A stretch of 39,062 bases of DNA from Bacteroidetes bacterium CG18_big_fil_WC_8_21_14_2_50_41_14 (GCA_002771745.1 PCUL01000368.1:15437-54498); one strand, 5' to 3'. Positions 1-8,916 are shown, counted from the stretch's first letter. Numbers and translations: made by a program. The notes: a model not told the origin generated them from the sequence alone.

Positions 1-3000
1 ACAGATGCAACTGGTACAGCAACCGGAATGAATCCGGGTTTAGTTGATGGTCGATAAAATTCTGGTAATTATCAGACGTTAGAAGCCCATCATCATCTGG
101 CTTTCCGGTATATGAATACACATCGTAAACATTCTGGAAGTTAAATACATTTTCGATGGTCAGATAGACGTTCATCATGGCTTTTGTTCCAAGGGAAATA
201 TCTTTCTGGATATTGAGGTTAAACAGGTTGATATTTGGAGTGTGCTTAACTCCGGAGTATAAGTATCCGCCGACATCCCTTGTTGAATAATAAGGAATTC
301 CACGGCGGTATTGATAATAAACAGTAGCCGAAAGCCCGTGCAATGCCTTCACATTGGCCCACGATGGACCTCTGAAATTATTTTTGTTTCCAAATTGATA
401 ACCCGCGTTTGTATTGATTACCAGGTCGCTAACCGCTATTTTGAAAGGGTATTCTTCATCTGTAAATAATTTTGTTGCATTTAAACCTCCGAAAAATCCG
501 GTTCCGGTGGTGCTTACGTAGTTGATTCGTGTTTCAAATCCATTTGTTGTTACCGGATGTGGGTCGTTATAGAGGGTGACATAAGTGGATGGATAAGCCC
601 CAACATAACTTTTGAGACTTATCATATTATATATGGTAGTACTTATAAAGGATAAATCAACCACCAGGTTTTTCCACACTCTTGATTTTACTCCGGTAAA
701 AAACTTCTCGGCCATCATGGGTTTTAGGTTGGGATTTTCTATGCTGTTCGTCTGAGAATAAGCGGACCAGTAATAGTATTGTTCCGGACGAAAATTATTG
801 TAGCTGGTTGGGTTTTGTGTAAAAGAACTATAATTAACGTAGAAGTTGATGCGGTTGATCAACGTATAGTCGATGCTGATTTGTGGCAGTAAATTTATCG
901 TCTTTTTGTAATCCTGAAAGGTCATATCAGGAGTCCAATCTCCGTGTAGACTTTTTATTTCAGGATTTTTAAGAGAGGGAGAAATGCCGCTGCCTGCATC
1001 TAAAATTGTGGGATCTTGTATTTCAAGTCCAGAGGCATTAAACCACTGATCTCCATTGCGGTAACCAACCACCCTGGTGGGATCCATCACCTTATTCACA
1101 TAAACTAAATAGTTGCCTCCGATATTTGAGGGCCTGGTAAATTCGATGGCTCCCTGGTCCTGAACCTCAGCCAATGTATTTATTTCAAAAAGCGAGTAAT
1201 CATCTTTTAGAACCGGGCGGTTGGCATCATATACATCAACACGCAATCCAATATTCACATGCAGGTTTTTCCAGTTAAATTCATCCTGCGCAAAGGCGGA
1301 CCAATAGGTAGGTTTTGAAGCATTGATGCTGAAATCGCTGAAAAAGGAATAAGGATCGTTTCCTGAAGTCTTTTGTCCGGTAAAATCGTATCCGGCATAG
1401 TTTACCAGAGGAAAGCCTCCGTTAAGTAATTCATTGGCAGTAAACAGATTCATTGACAATAGGTTGTCAGGTGTGTTAATGGTTTGCCTTTTACCATATT
1501 GATCATAGTATTCAATGGTGTTGTTTTCCTTGTCGTACGAATCAGTCACGATGTATTCGAGGCCGTCCACTGGCAAACCAAGTACCTGACGCAGATTTTT
1601 TGAAAATTCCGTTTGTGAGGCAGCATCAAATTTTCTAAAATAATTTATAGTGTCGACCGATCCATCCCACATAACGATTTCCGGGTTGGATTTGTCCAGT
1701 TGATGCAAATGATAATTTGTCATGCCACGCATCAATCCCCATAAATTATTGGGGTTGAGCGCATAGTGGCTTCTCGTTTCACGATTGTATTCACCACCAA
1801 TGGTGAAATGGTGGATTTTGTAATCCCCATTAAACTGCAATTGTGCCCTGATTTTGTCTTTCTTTGTTTCCTGATAACCTGAGGTAACGGTACCTGTATT
1901 ATTAAATAATCCGTAAACGCTTTGGGGTTGGCCACCATTTACTAGTCCTCCATTTAAGATAATCTGATCCATATTCTGAAAATGGCCCTCAGGTTGATCT
2001 GCATAAAAGTCAAAATAGTTTGATGTATAGGCTGCTATATCCGGATTAATATTCGAAGGCTCAAATGTAACCAATGTGTCAAAGTCCCATGAATTTAATA
2101 CCCATACATTATTATAGGCCTGACTATCAACAGTAACACTTCCAAACTCATAGTTAGGCATTTTGTAGGTAGTGAATTTCCCCAAATAACCATAGTCGAA
2201 GAAATCTTTCCCGTGTTCGGGATCACCTGTGGTTTGGTGATAACTGGAATATTGCAGGTGGAGGTCATACGATAGGCTGAGTTCCTGATTTATTTTGAAT
2301 TGCTGCTTCCAGTGGACGAAATTATCAAAGTTTCTCCGGGTTTGCAATGCATTGCGGTTGCTGTTGAAAATGGAATTTCCCCGGCTATAAACCTGTGTTT
2401 CGTCGATGGTGGAGTAATTCCCCAATTGCAGCATCCCGTTATTTAGGATGGGCAAGCTGAGCTGTATATAAGGGTAAAAACCTGTTCTGCCGCTGTTTTC
2501 GGGTATCTTTTGATCGACCAGGTCGTTGGCTGTCACAAATTCAGCATTTAAATAGGTACCCATTCCTGATTCTCCCTGCCGTAAAGGATCTTGGGTGAGG
2601 TTGGCCAGTATTTCGTTGTTAAGCCTTTGAGTTTTTTTCCAAACGGGGTTGGTGTTGTTCGTAGTTGCAAATTTACCGGCAATTAAAAGCCCCGGAACAT
2701 ACTGGATACTTTGGTGGTCTTTCTTTGACACGAATGGGATATTCACCAAAATTTCTCCATTGGTGCCCTGCATGCTATAAGCCTGATCGGTGTTTACATC
2801 CACCTGAACCAGAAATTCATCCGGACTGAGGGTTTCGATGGTGGTAATTTCGCCCACCGTAAATCCCCTGTTGATGGGTGCCTGGCGAGTATAAAGTTTA
2901 TACGATTCGATCAGCCTGACAGGAAAGTTGGAGGCATCCTGAACCTGCATACCATTAATATAGGTGTTGCTACCGTCTGAGGCCATACCATAATAATAGG

Positions 3001-3238
3001 TATTGTCTCCCTTCATCTGATAACCTGATGCCGACATCATTCCAAAGGATGAAAGTTTTTGAAAAGGCAATCGCCTGATTTCTGACTGATTGAAATGAAG
3101 TGAATTTCCATATTCTGCAATATTCACAGTAGAATCACTTTTTGGTGAGCGAACAACAGTATCCTGGGCCAGGAGTTCCACACACAAACCAGCCATCATC
3201 CATACAGCCAGCGTAAAAAATAAACGGTAATGCATCAT
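1..3238 (-). CDS. TonB-dependent outer-membrane receptor (C-terminus beyond window)
   Basis: The minus-strand frame is open from ATG at 3238 to the left edge, about 1079 codons without the stop. A second ATG follows immediately at 3235. The N-terminus is a signal peptide (hydrophobic LFFTLAVWMMAGLCVELLA, then QD). A plug-like segment follows at once (EIRRLPFQ, then YYYGMASDG and INGMQVQDA), and after it a long stretch of alternating aromatic/polar strands typical of a beta-barrel, including IGLRVDVYD and LTIENVFNF. There is no N-terminal carboxypeptidase-D-like domain of the SusC type. By family it would import a substrate across the outer membrane using TonB energy; the substrate is not readable. 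It lies 126 bp downstream of a T9SS-secreted protein on the same strand and may be co-transcribed. The family call is fairly sure; the specificity is unknown. Confidence 0.8.
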   Translation of the reverse strand, partial: MMHYRLFFTLAVWMMAGLCVELLAQDTVVRSPKSDSTVNIAEYGNSLHFNQSEIRRLPFQKLSSFGMMSASGYQMKGDNTYYYGMASDGSNTYINGMQVQDASNFPVRLIESYKLYTRQAPINRGFTVGEITTIETLSPDEFLVQVDVNTDQAYSMQGTNGEILVNIPFVSKKDHQSIQYVPGLLIAGKFATTNNTNPVWKKTQRLNNEILANLTQDPLRQGESGMGTYLNAEFVTANDLVDQKIPENSGRTGFYPYIQLSLPILNNGMLQLGNYSTIDETQVYSRGNSIFNSNRNALQTRRNFDNFVHWKQQFKINQELSLSYDLHLQYSSYHQTTGDPEHGKDFFDYGYLGKFTTYKMPNYEFGSVTVDSQAYNNVWVLNSWDFDTLVTFEPSNINPDIAAYTSNYFDFYADQPEGHFQNMDQIILNGGLVNGGQPQSVYGLFNNTGTVTSGYQETKKDKIRAQLQFNGDYKIHHFTIGGEYNRETRSHYALNPNNLWGLMRGMTNYHLHQLDKSNPEIVMWDGSVDTINYFRKFDAASQTEFSKNLRQVLGLPVDGLEYIVTDSYDKENNTIEYYDQYGKRQTINTPDNLLSMNLFTANELLNGGFPLVNYAGYDFTGQKTSGNDPYSFFSDFSINASKPTYWSAFAQDEFNWKNLHVNIGLRVDVYDANRPVLKDDYSLFEINTLAEVQDQGAIEFTRPSNIGGNYLVYVNKVMDPTRVVGYRNGDQWFNASGLEIQDPTILDAGSGISPSLKNPEIKSLHGDWTPDMTFQDYKKTINLLPQISIDYTLINRINFYVNYSSFTQNPTSYNNFRPEQYYYWSAYSQTNSIENPNLKPMMAEKFFTGVKSRVWKNLVVDLSFISTTIYNMISLKSYVGAYPSTYVTLYNDPHPVTTNGFETRINYVSTTGTGFFGGLNATKLFTDEEYPFKIAVSDLVINTNAGYQFGNKNNFRGPSWANVKALHGLSATVYYQYRRGIPYYSTRDVGGYLYSGVKHTPNINLFNLNIQKDISLGTKAMMNVYLTIENVFNFQNVYDVYSYTGKPDDDGLLTSDNYQNFIDHQLNPDSFRLLYQLHL

Positions 3239-3364
3239 TTTGAAGGGTTTTCAGTAAAAAACAAACAAATCTAAGCCTTTATTTGTTCAGTCCGATTGGT
3301 TCAGTTTAATTTAGAACAGCTTTAATTTGTTGCTGGTAAACGTCCGGAACCAAAATTCAACTAG

Positions 3365-5116
3365 CTACTTTTTTATAAATCTGATGGTTTTAACCTCAGT
3401 TCGGGATTGAATCAACAGGCAATAAATACCTGGTTTTAAATCAGAAACAGGAATGATGTTGGTTACAACCTTTCCTTTCTTCATTACCCTTCCAAATGAA
3501 TCCATAATAACAAACTCATTTGCAGGACTTATAGTTTTTGAGAGTGTAAGATATTCTTTTGCAGGGTTGGGATATACGAAGAGCTTATCCAACTCGCTTT
3601 TGTTTTGGTGAATGCCAACGTAGTTGTCACCAAATCCATTGGGGTTTGTGATAAATGTGTTTCTAATTTCAGAGAGGTAGGTTTTGAGCAGGGTCACCGA
3701 ATTTGAATCTGAAAAATCGCGTGCCGAAACAAAAGCCAGATCTAGGTTTTGCACGGAGTTTGCTTTGAAGGTGAATGGGCCTGAAATAGCCACACCACTT
3801 CTTTCGCCCGGAGGATTGGGAAAACCATTATTTCCGGTTTCATCGCTCCAGTTTGCGTAAACGGGGCAGGTTTGCCCGTCAACACCCCAATAGCATGGGT
3901 CGGAATTTGCCGGTTGCTCAAATTTGTAAGGTACTGTTGTTAGCGAGTCATCGCAAAATACCCGGGTCTCCTGGCCATCAATATACTTACCTGTTAGAAT
4001 ATTGTAATACTCAGGAGCCACGTGAGGTAAGCCAAAGTTGTTGACGTCGTTGTTGATCCGTCTTGACCCAGTTAAACCAAGTCGTTCGTTGTCAACAACG
4101 CCATCACCAAATCCAACACCGTTAATACTGACATCACAGCCACCCGATGGATCGTCCATGTTGTTTTCATTCATCAGTGGTCCGGCAAGCAAGGCCATGG
4201 CCTGCGCCGGAGGGTTGCTTCCATAACCGGTTTCTCCTTCATCAAAACCATCGCCATTGTATTGGTAAATTGCCCCCAGTTGAACCTCTGTGGCAAAATA
4301 GTCGTCCAAAAAATATCCTATGTCAATATCGGCGAAAGCACCGATGTAGGTATCGTGGTATTCGTTATTGGATCGGTTATAAATTTTGTAATTTACAAAA
4401 ATGGTGTGATTGATGGCCTCACTTTCGGTAGAATTGAAAGCGTAAGCCATTCCATGTATCTCTATACCAAGACTATCTCCATCACTTTCTGTATGGCGTT
4501 TAACATCGTTAAAAATAAAGTAGATGCATTGATCACCTTTTATTAAGGGATAATCACCGTTCATGGGATTGTATATCTGATCGTTGTCAAAATCAACAAA
4601 AGGAGCGAGGTTGGCCGATTGATTTAAGTTCATGTCGCCATGAGCCGGCCAGGAGGCAATATTTTCAGTTGGTATATATCCCCAGTCGCGGTAATGTTGA
4701 ATGTGCCAGGCAATTTCCTCCGCGCTAAGTTTCCATACTTTGTTCCATTGATTGGCGGTTGTTTCACTACAACTTACCAATCCATTGTTCACCGAAAGTG
4801 GCCCATTCCAGAAGTCATTTCCCACCTGGTTATAAAGTTCACCTGCAAGCCTGAGTTCGTTGTTTTCATTCAAGCCTCCAATCCAAAAAGTGGAGTTGAA
4901 AAATGTATGCTTTCCACTTCCTTTAGGGAATTCATAACCAAGTTCAAAATTGCTGGTATCAGTCGGCGTATAAAACAGGTTCCCGTTGGCATTGATGGTG
5001 GCCTCTATGTTGTTGATATCGAGCCGGGCACTATTAAAAATAATGGGATTGCTTATTTGTGAAAAAAGCATAGATCCTAACAAGATTAAAAAAATCAGTC
5101 CGGTTGTCTTTTTCAT
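3365..5116 (-). CDS. T9SS-secreted protein with type A C-terminal sorting domain, function unknown
   Basis: 583 residues. The N-terminus is a signal peptide (MKKTTGLIFLILLGSMLFSQ). The last ~75 residues form a Por-secretion (type A) sorting domain: VYPNPAKEYLTL, a MDSFGRVMKKG turn, LKPGIYCLLI, and a C-terminal KTIRFIKK. Such domains send proteins through the type IX system to the cell surface or outside. The central ~480 residues contain FNSTFWIGGL, an Asp/Asn/Gly-rich calcium-loop-like stretch (DFDNDQIYNPMNGDYP) and YKIYNRSNNEYHDTYIG. They resemble large uncharacterised Bacteroidota surface proteins, and I see no catalytic motif. The TonB receptor gene follows 126 bp downstream. Export by T9SS is well supported; the role is unknown. 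Confidence 0.85.
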   Translation of the reverse strand: MKKTTGLIFLILLGSMLFSQISNPIIFNSARLDINNIEATINANGNLFYTPTDTSNFELGYEFPKGSGKHTFFNSTFWIGGLNENNELRLAGELYNQVGNDFWNGPLSVNNGLVSCSETTANQWNKVWKLSAEEIAWHIQHYRDWGYIPTENIASWPAHGDMNLNQSANLAPFVDFDNDQIYNPMNGDYPLIKGDQCIYFIFNDVKRHTESDGDSLGIEIHGMAYAFNSTESEAINHTIFVNYKIYNRSNNEYHDTYIGAFADIDIGYFLDDYFATEVQLGAIYQYNGDGFDEGETGYGSNPPAQAMALLAGPLMNENNMDDPSGGCDVSINGVGFGDGVVDNERLGLTGSRRINNDVNNFGLPHVAPEYYNILTGKYIDGQETRVFCDDSLTTVPYKFEQPANSDPCYWGVDGQTCPVYANWSDETGNNGFPNPPGERSGVAISGPFTFKANSVQNLDLAFVSARDFSDSNSVTLLKTYLSEIRNTFITNPNGFGDNYVGIHQNKSELDKLFVYPNPAKEYLTLSKTISPANEFVIMDSFGRVMKKGKVVTNIIPVSDLKPGIYCLLIQSRTEVKTIRFIKK

Positions 5117-5504
5117 AGGTCTCAGGTTGTTTATGTTGTTACAAAAATAAGGTTTGTTGAGTAATAATGTTATACATGTTTGATTTTTATGAAGTTATTT
5201 CATTATTCAAATACAATAGACGGTTTTCACTTGTTATTTGGTTGTTGGTAAAAAAATAAAGCGTAGATCTTGTACTTGTATTAGGAACTACATGGCAGAT
5301 TTTCTTCAATTGAACCAGTTATTTTATGGCCTGTATTATCAGAATGGAATACTGGATGCAAGCATTGGTTTGAGATGAGGCCCTGGGATTAAATTTGATG
5401 TAAAGCGGTTTTTAATTCAAACCAAGTAATGAATAATTAAAAATATTTATATCTTTGCAGCCCTTAAAAATAGTATTAATTAAAAAGAAAGTAAGGTATT
5501 AGCT
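5117..5504. other. Divergent intergenic region between T9SS protein and rpsU
   Basis: 388 bp separate the divergent genes. On the minus strand TATTTTTG (5149-5142) fits the Bacteroidota -7 box TAnnTTTG for the T9SS gene, but no TTTG is seen at -33. On the plus strand TATCTTTG (5450-5457) fits a -7 box for rpsU. Apart from a 28-codon open frame (5292-5378) that I do not accept as a gene, nothing else is recognisable. Confidence 0.5.
5450..5457 (+). promoter_or_regulatory. Bacteroidota -7 promoter box for rpsU
   Basis: TATCTTTG matches TAnnTTTG exactly and lies 47 bp before the rpsU ATG. A TTTG at the expected -33 spacing is not present, so only half of the consensus is supported. The leader between box and start is very A/T-rich, as is common for Bacteroidota ribosomal genes that lack a Shine-Dalgarno sequence. 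Confidence 0.5.
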
Positions 5505-5702
5505 ATGATTATCATTCCTGTTAAAGAGGGTGAAAACATCGACAGAGCCCTAAAACGTTACAAACGTAAGTTTGAAAAAACCGGTGCAATGCGTGAGCTG
5601 CGTGCCCGTCAGCGCTTCGATAAACCTTCCGTTGTAAACCGTGAGCAAAAACTCAAAGCCATTTACGTTCAATCGCTCCGTCAAGCTGATATGGGTTTAT
5701 AA
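5505..5702 (+). CDS. rpsU: 30S ribosomal protein bS21
   Basis: 65 residues, the usual length for the family. It opens with MIIIPVKEGENIDRALKRYK and is followed by the basic helix KFEKTGAMRELRARQRF, which is the bS21 signature. The protein sits on the 30S subunit near the anti-Shine-Dalgarno region of 16S rRNA and acts in translation initiation. The ATG at 5505 has no clear Shine-Dalgarno sequence, only AAAGTAAGG upstream. A TAnnTTTG promoter box precedes it and a strong terminator follows its stop, so it is probably transcribed alone. xerC and hpf follow downstream. Confidence 0.95.
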   Translation: MIIIPVKEGENIDRALKRYKRKFEKTGAMRELRARQRFDKPSVVNREQKLKAIYVQSLRQADMGL

Positions 5703-5724
5703 ACCCGATTAGGGAAAATTAACA

Positions 5725-5787
5725 GAAGAAATTTTGAATCCGGGATATTTTAGTTTATCTTTGGTTCAGGATTTCTTCTTTTTTTTT
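5725..5787 (+). terminator. Rho-independent terminator after rpsU
   Basis: The arms GAAGAAATTTTGAATC (5725-5740) and GGTTCAGGATTTCTTC (5763-5778) pair over 16 positions when G-U pairs are allowed. They enclose a 22-nt loop, and a run of nine T (5779-5787) follows. It lies 22 bp past the rpsU stop and runs up to the xerC start codon. A good xerC promoter match lies within the same hairpin. Confidence 0.8.
5733..5763 (+). promoter_or_regulatory. Promoter for xerC-hpf, embedded in the rpsU terminator
   Basis: TTTG (5733-5736), 19 nt, TATCTTTG (5756-5763) matches both Bacteroidota sigma-A elements at the usual spacing. The predicted transcription start, a few bases after 5763, would give a leader of about 20 nt before the xerC ATG at 5792. 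The start lies in the right arm of the terminator, so the new transcript cannot form that hairpin. Confidence 0.55.
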
Positions 5788-5791
5788 GCCC

Positions 5792-6682
5792 ATGACAATA
5801 ACTAAGTTTATTCAATACCTTCAGTTAGAAAAACGATATTCAACGCACACCGTTGTGGCCTATCAAACTGATTTGGATTCATTTACAGAATATCTTACTT
5901 CTCACTATGCACTTTCAAATCCTGAAGAGTCCACTCGTGATATGATCCGTTCCTGGGTGATGACACTCATGGAACAGGGATTTTCTGCCACTTCAGTGAA
6001 TAGAAAGCTCAGTACATTAAAAACCTACTATCATTTTCTTCTCCGACAGGGCATTGTTACTGTCAATCCGGTAAAAGCCATCCAGTCGTTAAAGACACCC
6101 AAGCGCCTACCGGTATATATTGAGGAAGAGCAACTTTCGGTTGCCCTTGATAAGGAGACTGAGCATCCGCATGGTTTCCGTGCCATTCGCGACCACATTG
6201 TTCTTGAATTGCTGTATGCAACAGGTATGCGCAGGAGCGAATTGACTGAACTCCGCCAGGGGTCTGTTGATACCAGTCAGTCCGCACTTAAAGTACGTGG
6301 TAAAAGAAATAAAGAACGTTTAATTCCGTTATCAAAACAGATGATGGATCAATTACTGGCTTATTTGGAGATGAAGAGAAAAACTTTTGGAGATGGCAAC
6401 GATTATCTGATAGTGACCAACAAAGGCCAAAAAGCCTATCCTGAATTAATATATCATATCGCCCATCGGGCACTCGAAGGCGTATCATCGAAGAGGAAAA
6501 GCCCACATGTACTTCGGCATAGTTTCGCCACCCATCTCCTCAACAGGGGTGCCGAATTGAACACCATTAAAGAATTACTTGGCCACGCGAGCCTGGCAGC
6601 AACACAAGTATACACGCACAGTACCATTGAACAACTAAAGACTATTTATCACCAAGCCCATCCACGGGCCAAACTTAAATAA
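5792..6682 (+). CDS. xerC: Tyrosine recombinase XerC/XerD
   Basis: 296 residues from ATG 5792. A TTG two codons upstream is in frame but lies at the end of the terminator T-run, so ATG is preferred. The N-terminal SAM-like core-binding domain (about 1-85: FIQYLQLEKRYSTHTVVAY) precedes the catalytic domain. All expected catalytic residues are present: R147 in GMRRSE, K171 in GKRNKER, H239 and R242 in HVLRH, H265 in LGHAS, Y274 in VYTHS. The family resolves chromosome dimers at dif sites together with a partner recombinase and FtsK. XerC and XerD are hard to separate by eye. The position next to hpf and tuf, and the housekeeping context, argue for a chromosomal Xer enzyme and not a phage integrase. 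The hpf start follows 13 bp after the stop. Confidence 0.9.
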   Translation: MTITKFIQYLQLEKRYSTHTVVAYQTDLDSFTEYLTSHYALSNPEESTRDMIRSWVMTLMEQGFSATSVNRKLSTLKTYYHFLLRQGIVTVNPVKAIQSLKTPKRLPVYIEEEQLSVALDKETEHPHGFRAIRDHIVLELLYATGMRRSELTELRQGSVDTSQSALKVRGKRNKERLIPLSKQMMDQLLAYLEMKRKTFGDGNDYLIVTNKGQKAYPELIYHIAHRALEGVSSKRKSPHVLRHSFATHLLNRGAELNTIKELLGHASLAATQVYTHSTIEQLKTIYHQAHPRAKLK

Positions 6683-6695
6683 TGGAGGAATGACT

Positions 6696-6992
6696 ATGAA
6701 AGTAAACATCACCTCGGTTCATTTTAAAACCGACACCAAACTTGAAAACTTCATTGAGAAGAAAGTTGAAAAACTTTCAGGATTGTATGAAGGAGTCATC
6801 GGGACAGAAGTCACGTTGAAACTCGACAAGACTGAGACCAGGGAGAACAAGATTGCTGAAATCCGGATGCAAATCCCCGGTTATGACTTGTATGCCAAGA
6901 AGCAAAGCAAGACCTTTGAAGAGGCGGCAGACACGGCTATCGATGCGCTAAAGAAGCAGTTAGAGAAGTATAAAGGTAGATTGAAAAAATAA
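6696..6992 (+). CDS. hpf: Ribosome hibernation promoting factor, short form
   Basis: 98 residues: MKVNITSVHFKTDTKLENFI, with the KVEKLSGLYEGVIGTEVTL and AKKQSKTFEEAADTAIDALK segments of the HPF/YfiA (RaiA) fold. It lacks the C-terminal dimerisation domain of long HPF. The family binds the decoding centre of the 30S subunit and inactivates ribosomes in stationary phase. An ATG at 6690 is in frame, but GGAGG (6684-6688) sits only 1 nt before it and 7 nt before ATG 6696, so 6696 is chosen. It is probably co-transcribed with xerC; a terminator-like hairpin follows. Confidence 0.9.
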   Translation: MKVNITSVHFKTDTKLENFIEKKVEKLSGLYEGVIGTEVTLKLDKTETRENKIAEIRMQIPGYDLYAKKQSKTFEEAADTAIDALKKQLEKYKGRLKK

Positions 6993-7014
6993 ATTGTTTT
7001 TTTATCACAAATTC

Positions 7015-7046
7015 TTTGGTAGTTAAAACTAAAGTATATATTTTTG
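7015..7046 (+). promoter_or_regulatory. Promoter for the tRNA-tuf-secE block
   Basis: TTTG (7015-7018), 20 nt, TATTTTTG (7039-7046) is a full match to the Bacteroidota promoter. Transcription would begin around 7050-7053, inside the hpf terminator hairpin and about 90 bp before the first tRNA. Confidence 0.55.
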
Positions 7047-7080
7047 CAGACCTTTTTAAACAGGGGTCTGCATTTTTTTT
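7046..7080 (+). terminator. Rho-independent terminator after hpf
   Basis: GCAGACC (7046-7052) pairs with GGTCTGC (7065-7071) across a 12-nt loop, and a tract of eight T (7073-7080) follows. It lies 54 bp past the hpf stop. The last base of the tRNA/tuf promoter match coincides with the first base of this hairpin. Confidence 0.7.
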
Positions 7081-7143
7081 GCAGAGGCAGTTCTGACAGT
7101 AATGATGATCAAGATAACAATACGAATTGTTTGATTGAGTAGT

Positions 7144-7217
7144 GCCAGTATAGCTCAGTTGGCCAGAGCAGCTGATTTGTAATCAGCTGGTCGGGGGTTC
7201 GAATCCCTCTACTGGCT
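7144..7217 (+). tRNA. tRNA-Thr (anticodon TGT)
   Basis: The acceptor stem GCCAGTA pairs with TACTGGC. D arm AGCTCAGTTGGCCAGAGC, anticodon loop TTTGTAA closed by GCTGA/TCAGC, and T arm GGGGGTTCGAATCCCT are all present. CCA is not encoded. It is the first of four tRNAs ahead of tuf. Confidence 0.95.
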
Positions 7218-7239
7218 CAGTTCGTAAACATGTTGAAAT

Positions 7240-7321
7240 GGGGAGATACCGAAGCGGTCAAACGGGGCAGACTGTAAATCTGTTGGCTCAGCCTTCGGAG
7301 GTTCGAATCCTCCTCTCCCCA
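7240..7321 (+). tRNA. tRNA-Tyr (anticodon GTA)
   Basis: The acceptor stem GGGGAGA pairs with TCTCCCC. The anticodon loop is CTGTAAA, closed by GCAGA/TCTGT. The long variable arm (TTGGCTCAGCCTTCGG) is expected of a class II bacterial tRNA-Tyr. T arm GGAGGTTCGAATCCTCC. CCA is not encoded. Confidence 0.95.
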
Positions 7322-7428
7322 CAATTAGGCAAAAAGGCTAAAGTTAAAAGGCCAAAGATAGAAGGACAGATCAGTTGATTTTTCGCTGCAACTTTTTATC
7401 TTTTTTCTTCTTACTTTTTTCTTAAAAA

Positions 7429-7501
7429 GCGGGAATAGCTCATTTGGTAGAGCGACAGCCTTCCAAGCTGTAGGTGGTCGGTTCGAGCCCGATTTCCCGC
7501 T
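7429..7501 (+). tRNA. tRNA-Gly (anticodon TCC)
   Basis: The acceptor stem GCGGGAA pairs with TTCCCGC. The anticodon loop is CTTCCAA within ACAGC/GCTGT, and the T arm is TCGGTTCGAGCCCGA. CCA is not encoded. The 107-bp gap before it (7322-7428) is A/T-rich and shows no feature. Confidence 0.95.
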
Positions 7502-7509
7502 CAAATTTT

Positions 7510-7581
7510 GCCGGGGTAGCTCAGGGGTAGAGCGCTTCCTTGGTAAGGAAGAGGTCATGAGTTCAATTCTCATCCTCGGCT
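7510..7581 (+). tRNA. tRNA-Thr (anticodon GGT)
   Basis: The acceptor stem GCCGGGG pairs with CCTCGGC with one G-U pair. The anticodon loop is TTGGTAA within CTTCC/GGAAG, and the T arm is ATGAGTTCAATTCTCAT. CCA is not encoded. It lies 8 bp after tRNA-Gly and 73 bp before tuf. Together with the TGT isoacceptor it reads all four ACN codons with wobble. Confidence 0.95.
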
Positions 7582-7654
7582 CATTTTTTTATTGATTAAA
7601 TTGAAACTGAAAAGAAGAATACGAATCTCATTTACATTAAAATAAGTTATTGAT

Positions 7655-8842
7655 ATGGCTAAAGCAAAATTCGACCGTTCCAAACCACACGTAAATATTG
7701 GAACAATTGGACACGTTGACCACGGCAAAACGACTTTGACAGCCGCTATTACGCTTTCCTTACAAGCTGATGGTTTGGCTGAATTTGCGTCTTTTGACTC
7801 AATCGACAACGCTCCTGAAGAAAGAGAAAGGGGTATTACTATTAATACTGCTCACGTTGAATACTCGACGAAAAATCGTCACTACGCTCACGTTGACTGT
7901 CCCGGTCACGCTGACTACGTAAAAAATATGGTTACCGGTGCTGCCCAAATGGACGGTGCTATTATCGTTGTTGCCGCTACCGATGGTCCTATGCCACAAA
8001 CCCGTGAGCACATCCTGCTCGCCCGTCAGGTTGGTGTACCCCGTCTGGTTGTTTTTATGAACAAAGTTGACATGGTCGACGACGAAGAGTTGCTCGAACT
8101 GGTTGAAATGGAAATCAGGGATTTACTTACCTTCTATGAATTTGATGGTGAAAATACACCTGTAATTCAAGGATCGGCTCTTGGTGCTTTGAATCAGGAA
8201 CCAAAGTGGGTTGAAAAAATCCACGAATTGATGGATGCTTGTGATACATGGATTCCACTCCCAACACGTGATCAGGACAAACCATTCCTGATGCCTGTTG
8301 AGGATGTGTTCTCAATTACCGGTCGTGGTACTGTTGCCACCGGTAGAATTGAAACAGGGGTTATTCATACCGGAGATCCTGTTGACATCATTGGTATGGG
8401 AGCAGAAAAACTAAAATCAGTTGTAACGGGTGTTGAAATGTTCCGCAAAATCCTGGATGAAGGACAAGCTGGTGACAACGCCGGTCTGTTGCTCCGTGGT
8501 ATTGATAAGGACAGTATCCGTCGTGGTATGGTTATCATCAAACCAGGAAGCGTTACTCCTCATAAAAACATCAAAGCAGAGGTTTATATTCTGAAAAAAG
8601 AAGAAGGTGGCCGTCACACTCCATTCCACAACAGATACCGTCCTCAGTTCTATTTCCGCACAACTGATGTAACAGGTGAAATTATGTTACCTGAAGGTGT
8701 TGAGATGGTAATGCCAGGCGACAACCTGACTGTAGAGATTCATTTGATTGCTGAAATCGCCATGAACAAAGGTCTTCGCTTTGCAATTCGTGAAGGTGGT
8801 CGTACCGTTGGTGCTGGTCAGGTTACAGAAATCATTGATTAA
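7655..8842 (+). CDS. tuf: Elongation factor Tu
   Basis: 395 residues, full length. G1 is GHVDHGKT (19-26), the switch region is [17 protein letters not shown]3 is DCPGH (81-85) and G4 is NKVD (136-139). Domain 2 ([18 protein letters not shown]) and domain 3, ending [16 protein letters not shown], are intact. The GTPase delivers aminoacyl-tRNA to the ribosome. It lies in the classic tRNA - tuf - tRNA-Trp - secE order and is probably transcribed from the promoter ahead of the tRNAs. ATG 7655 is the only sensible start. Confidence 0.98.
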   Translation: MAKAKFDRSKPHVNIGTIGHVDHGKTTLTAAITLSLQADGLAEFASFDSIDNAPEERERGITINTAHVEYSTKNRHYAHVDCPGHADYVKNMVTGAAQMDGAIIVVAATDGPMPQTREHILLARQVGVPRLVVFMNKVDMVDDEELLELVEMEIRDLLTFYEFDGENTPVIQGSALGALNQEPKWVEKIHELMDACDTWIPLPTRDQDKPFLMPVEDVFSITGRGTVATGRIETGVIHTGDPVDIIGMGAEKLKSVVTGVEMFRKILDEGQAGDNAGLLLRGIDKDSIRRGMVIIKPGSVTPHKNIKAEVYILKKEEGGRHTPFHNRYRPQFYFRTTDVTGEIMLPEGVEMVMPGDNLTVEIHLIAEIAMNKGLRFAIREGGRTVGAGQVTEIID

Positions 8843-8870
8843 TCTCGTTGTAAAATAAATATGAATGGAA

Positions 8871-8908
8871 AAAACCGGAAAAACTCCTGTTGGAGGGGTT
8901 TCGGTTTT
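8871..8908 (+). other. Hairpin between tuf and tRNA-Trp (processing or attenuation element)
   Basis: AAAACCGGAAAAACTCC (8871-8887) folds onto GGAGGGGTTTCGGTTTT (8892-8908) with a 4-nt loop and one AAA/GGG internal mismatch. There is no T-run after it, and tRNA-Trp begins 9 nt later. A partial terminator and an RNase processing signal are both possible. Confidence 0.45.
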
Positions 8909-8916
8909 GACCGAAC

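Noticed and set aside
5292-5378. A 28-codon plus-strand open frame (MADFLQLNQLFYGLYYQNG and following) in the T9SS-rpsU gap
   Set aside because: It has no ribosome-binding or promoter signal and no recognised family; a frame of this length is expected by chance.
5792-6682. xerC considered as a phage or integron integrase
   Set aside because: It is flanked by housekeeping genes, has Xer-type length and motifs, and no attachment repeats or phage genes are present.
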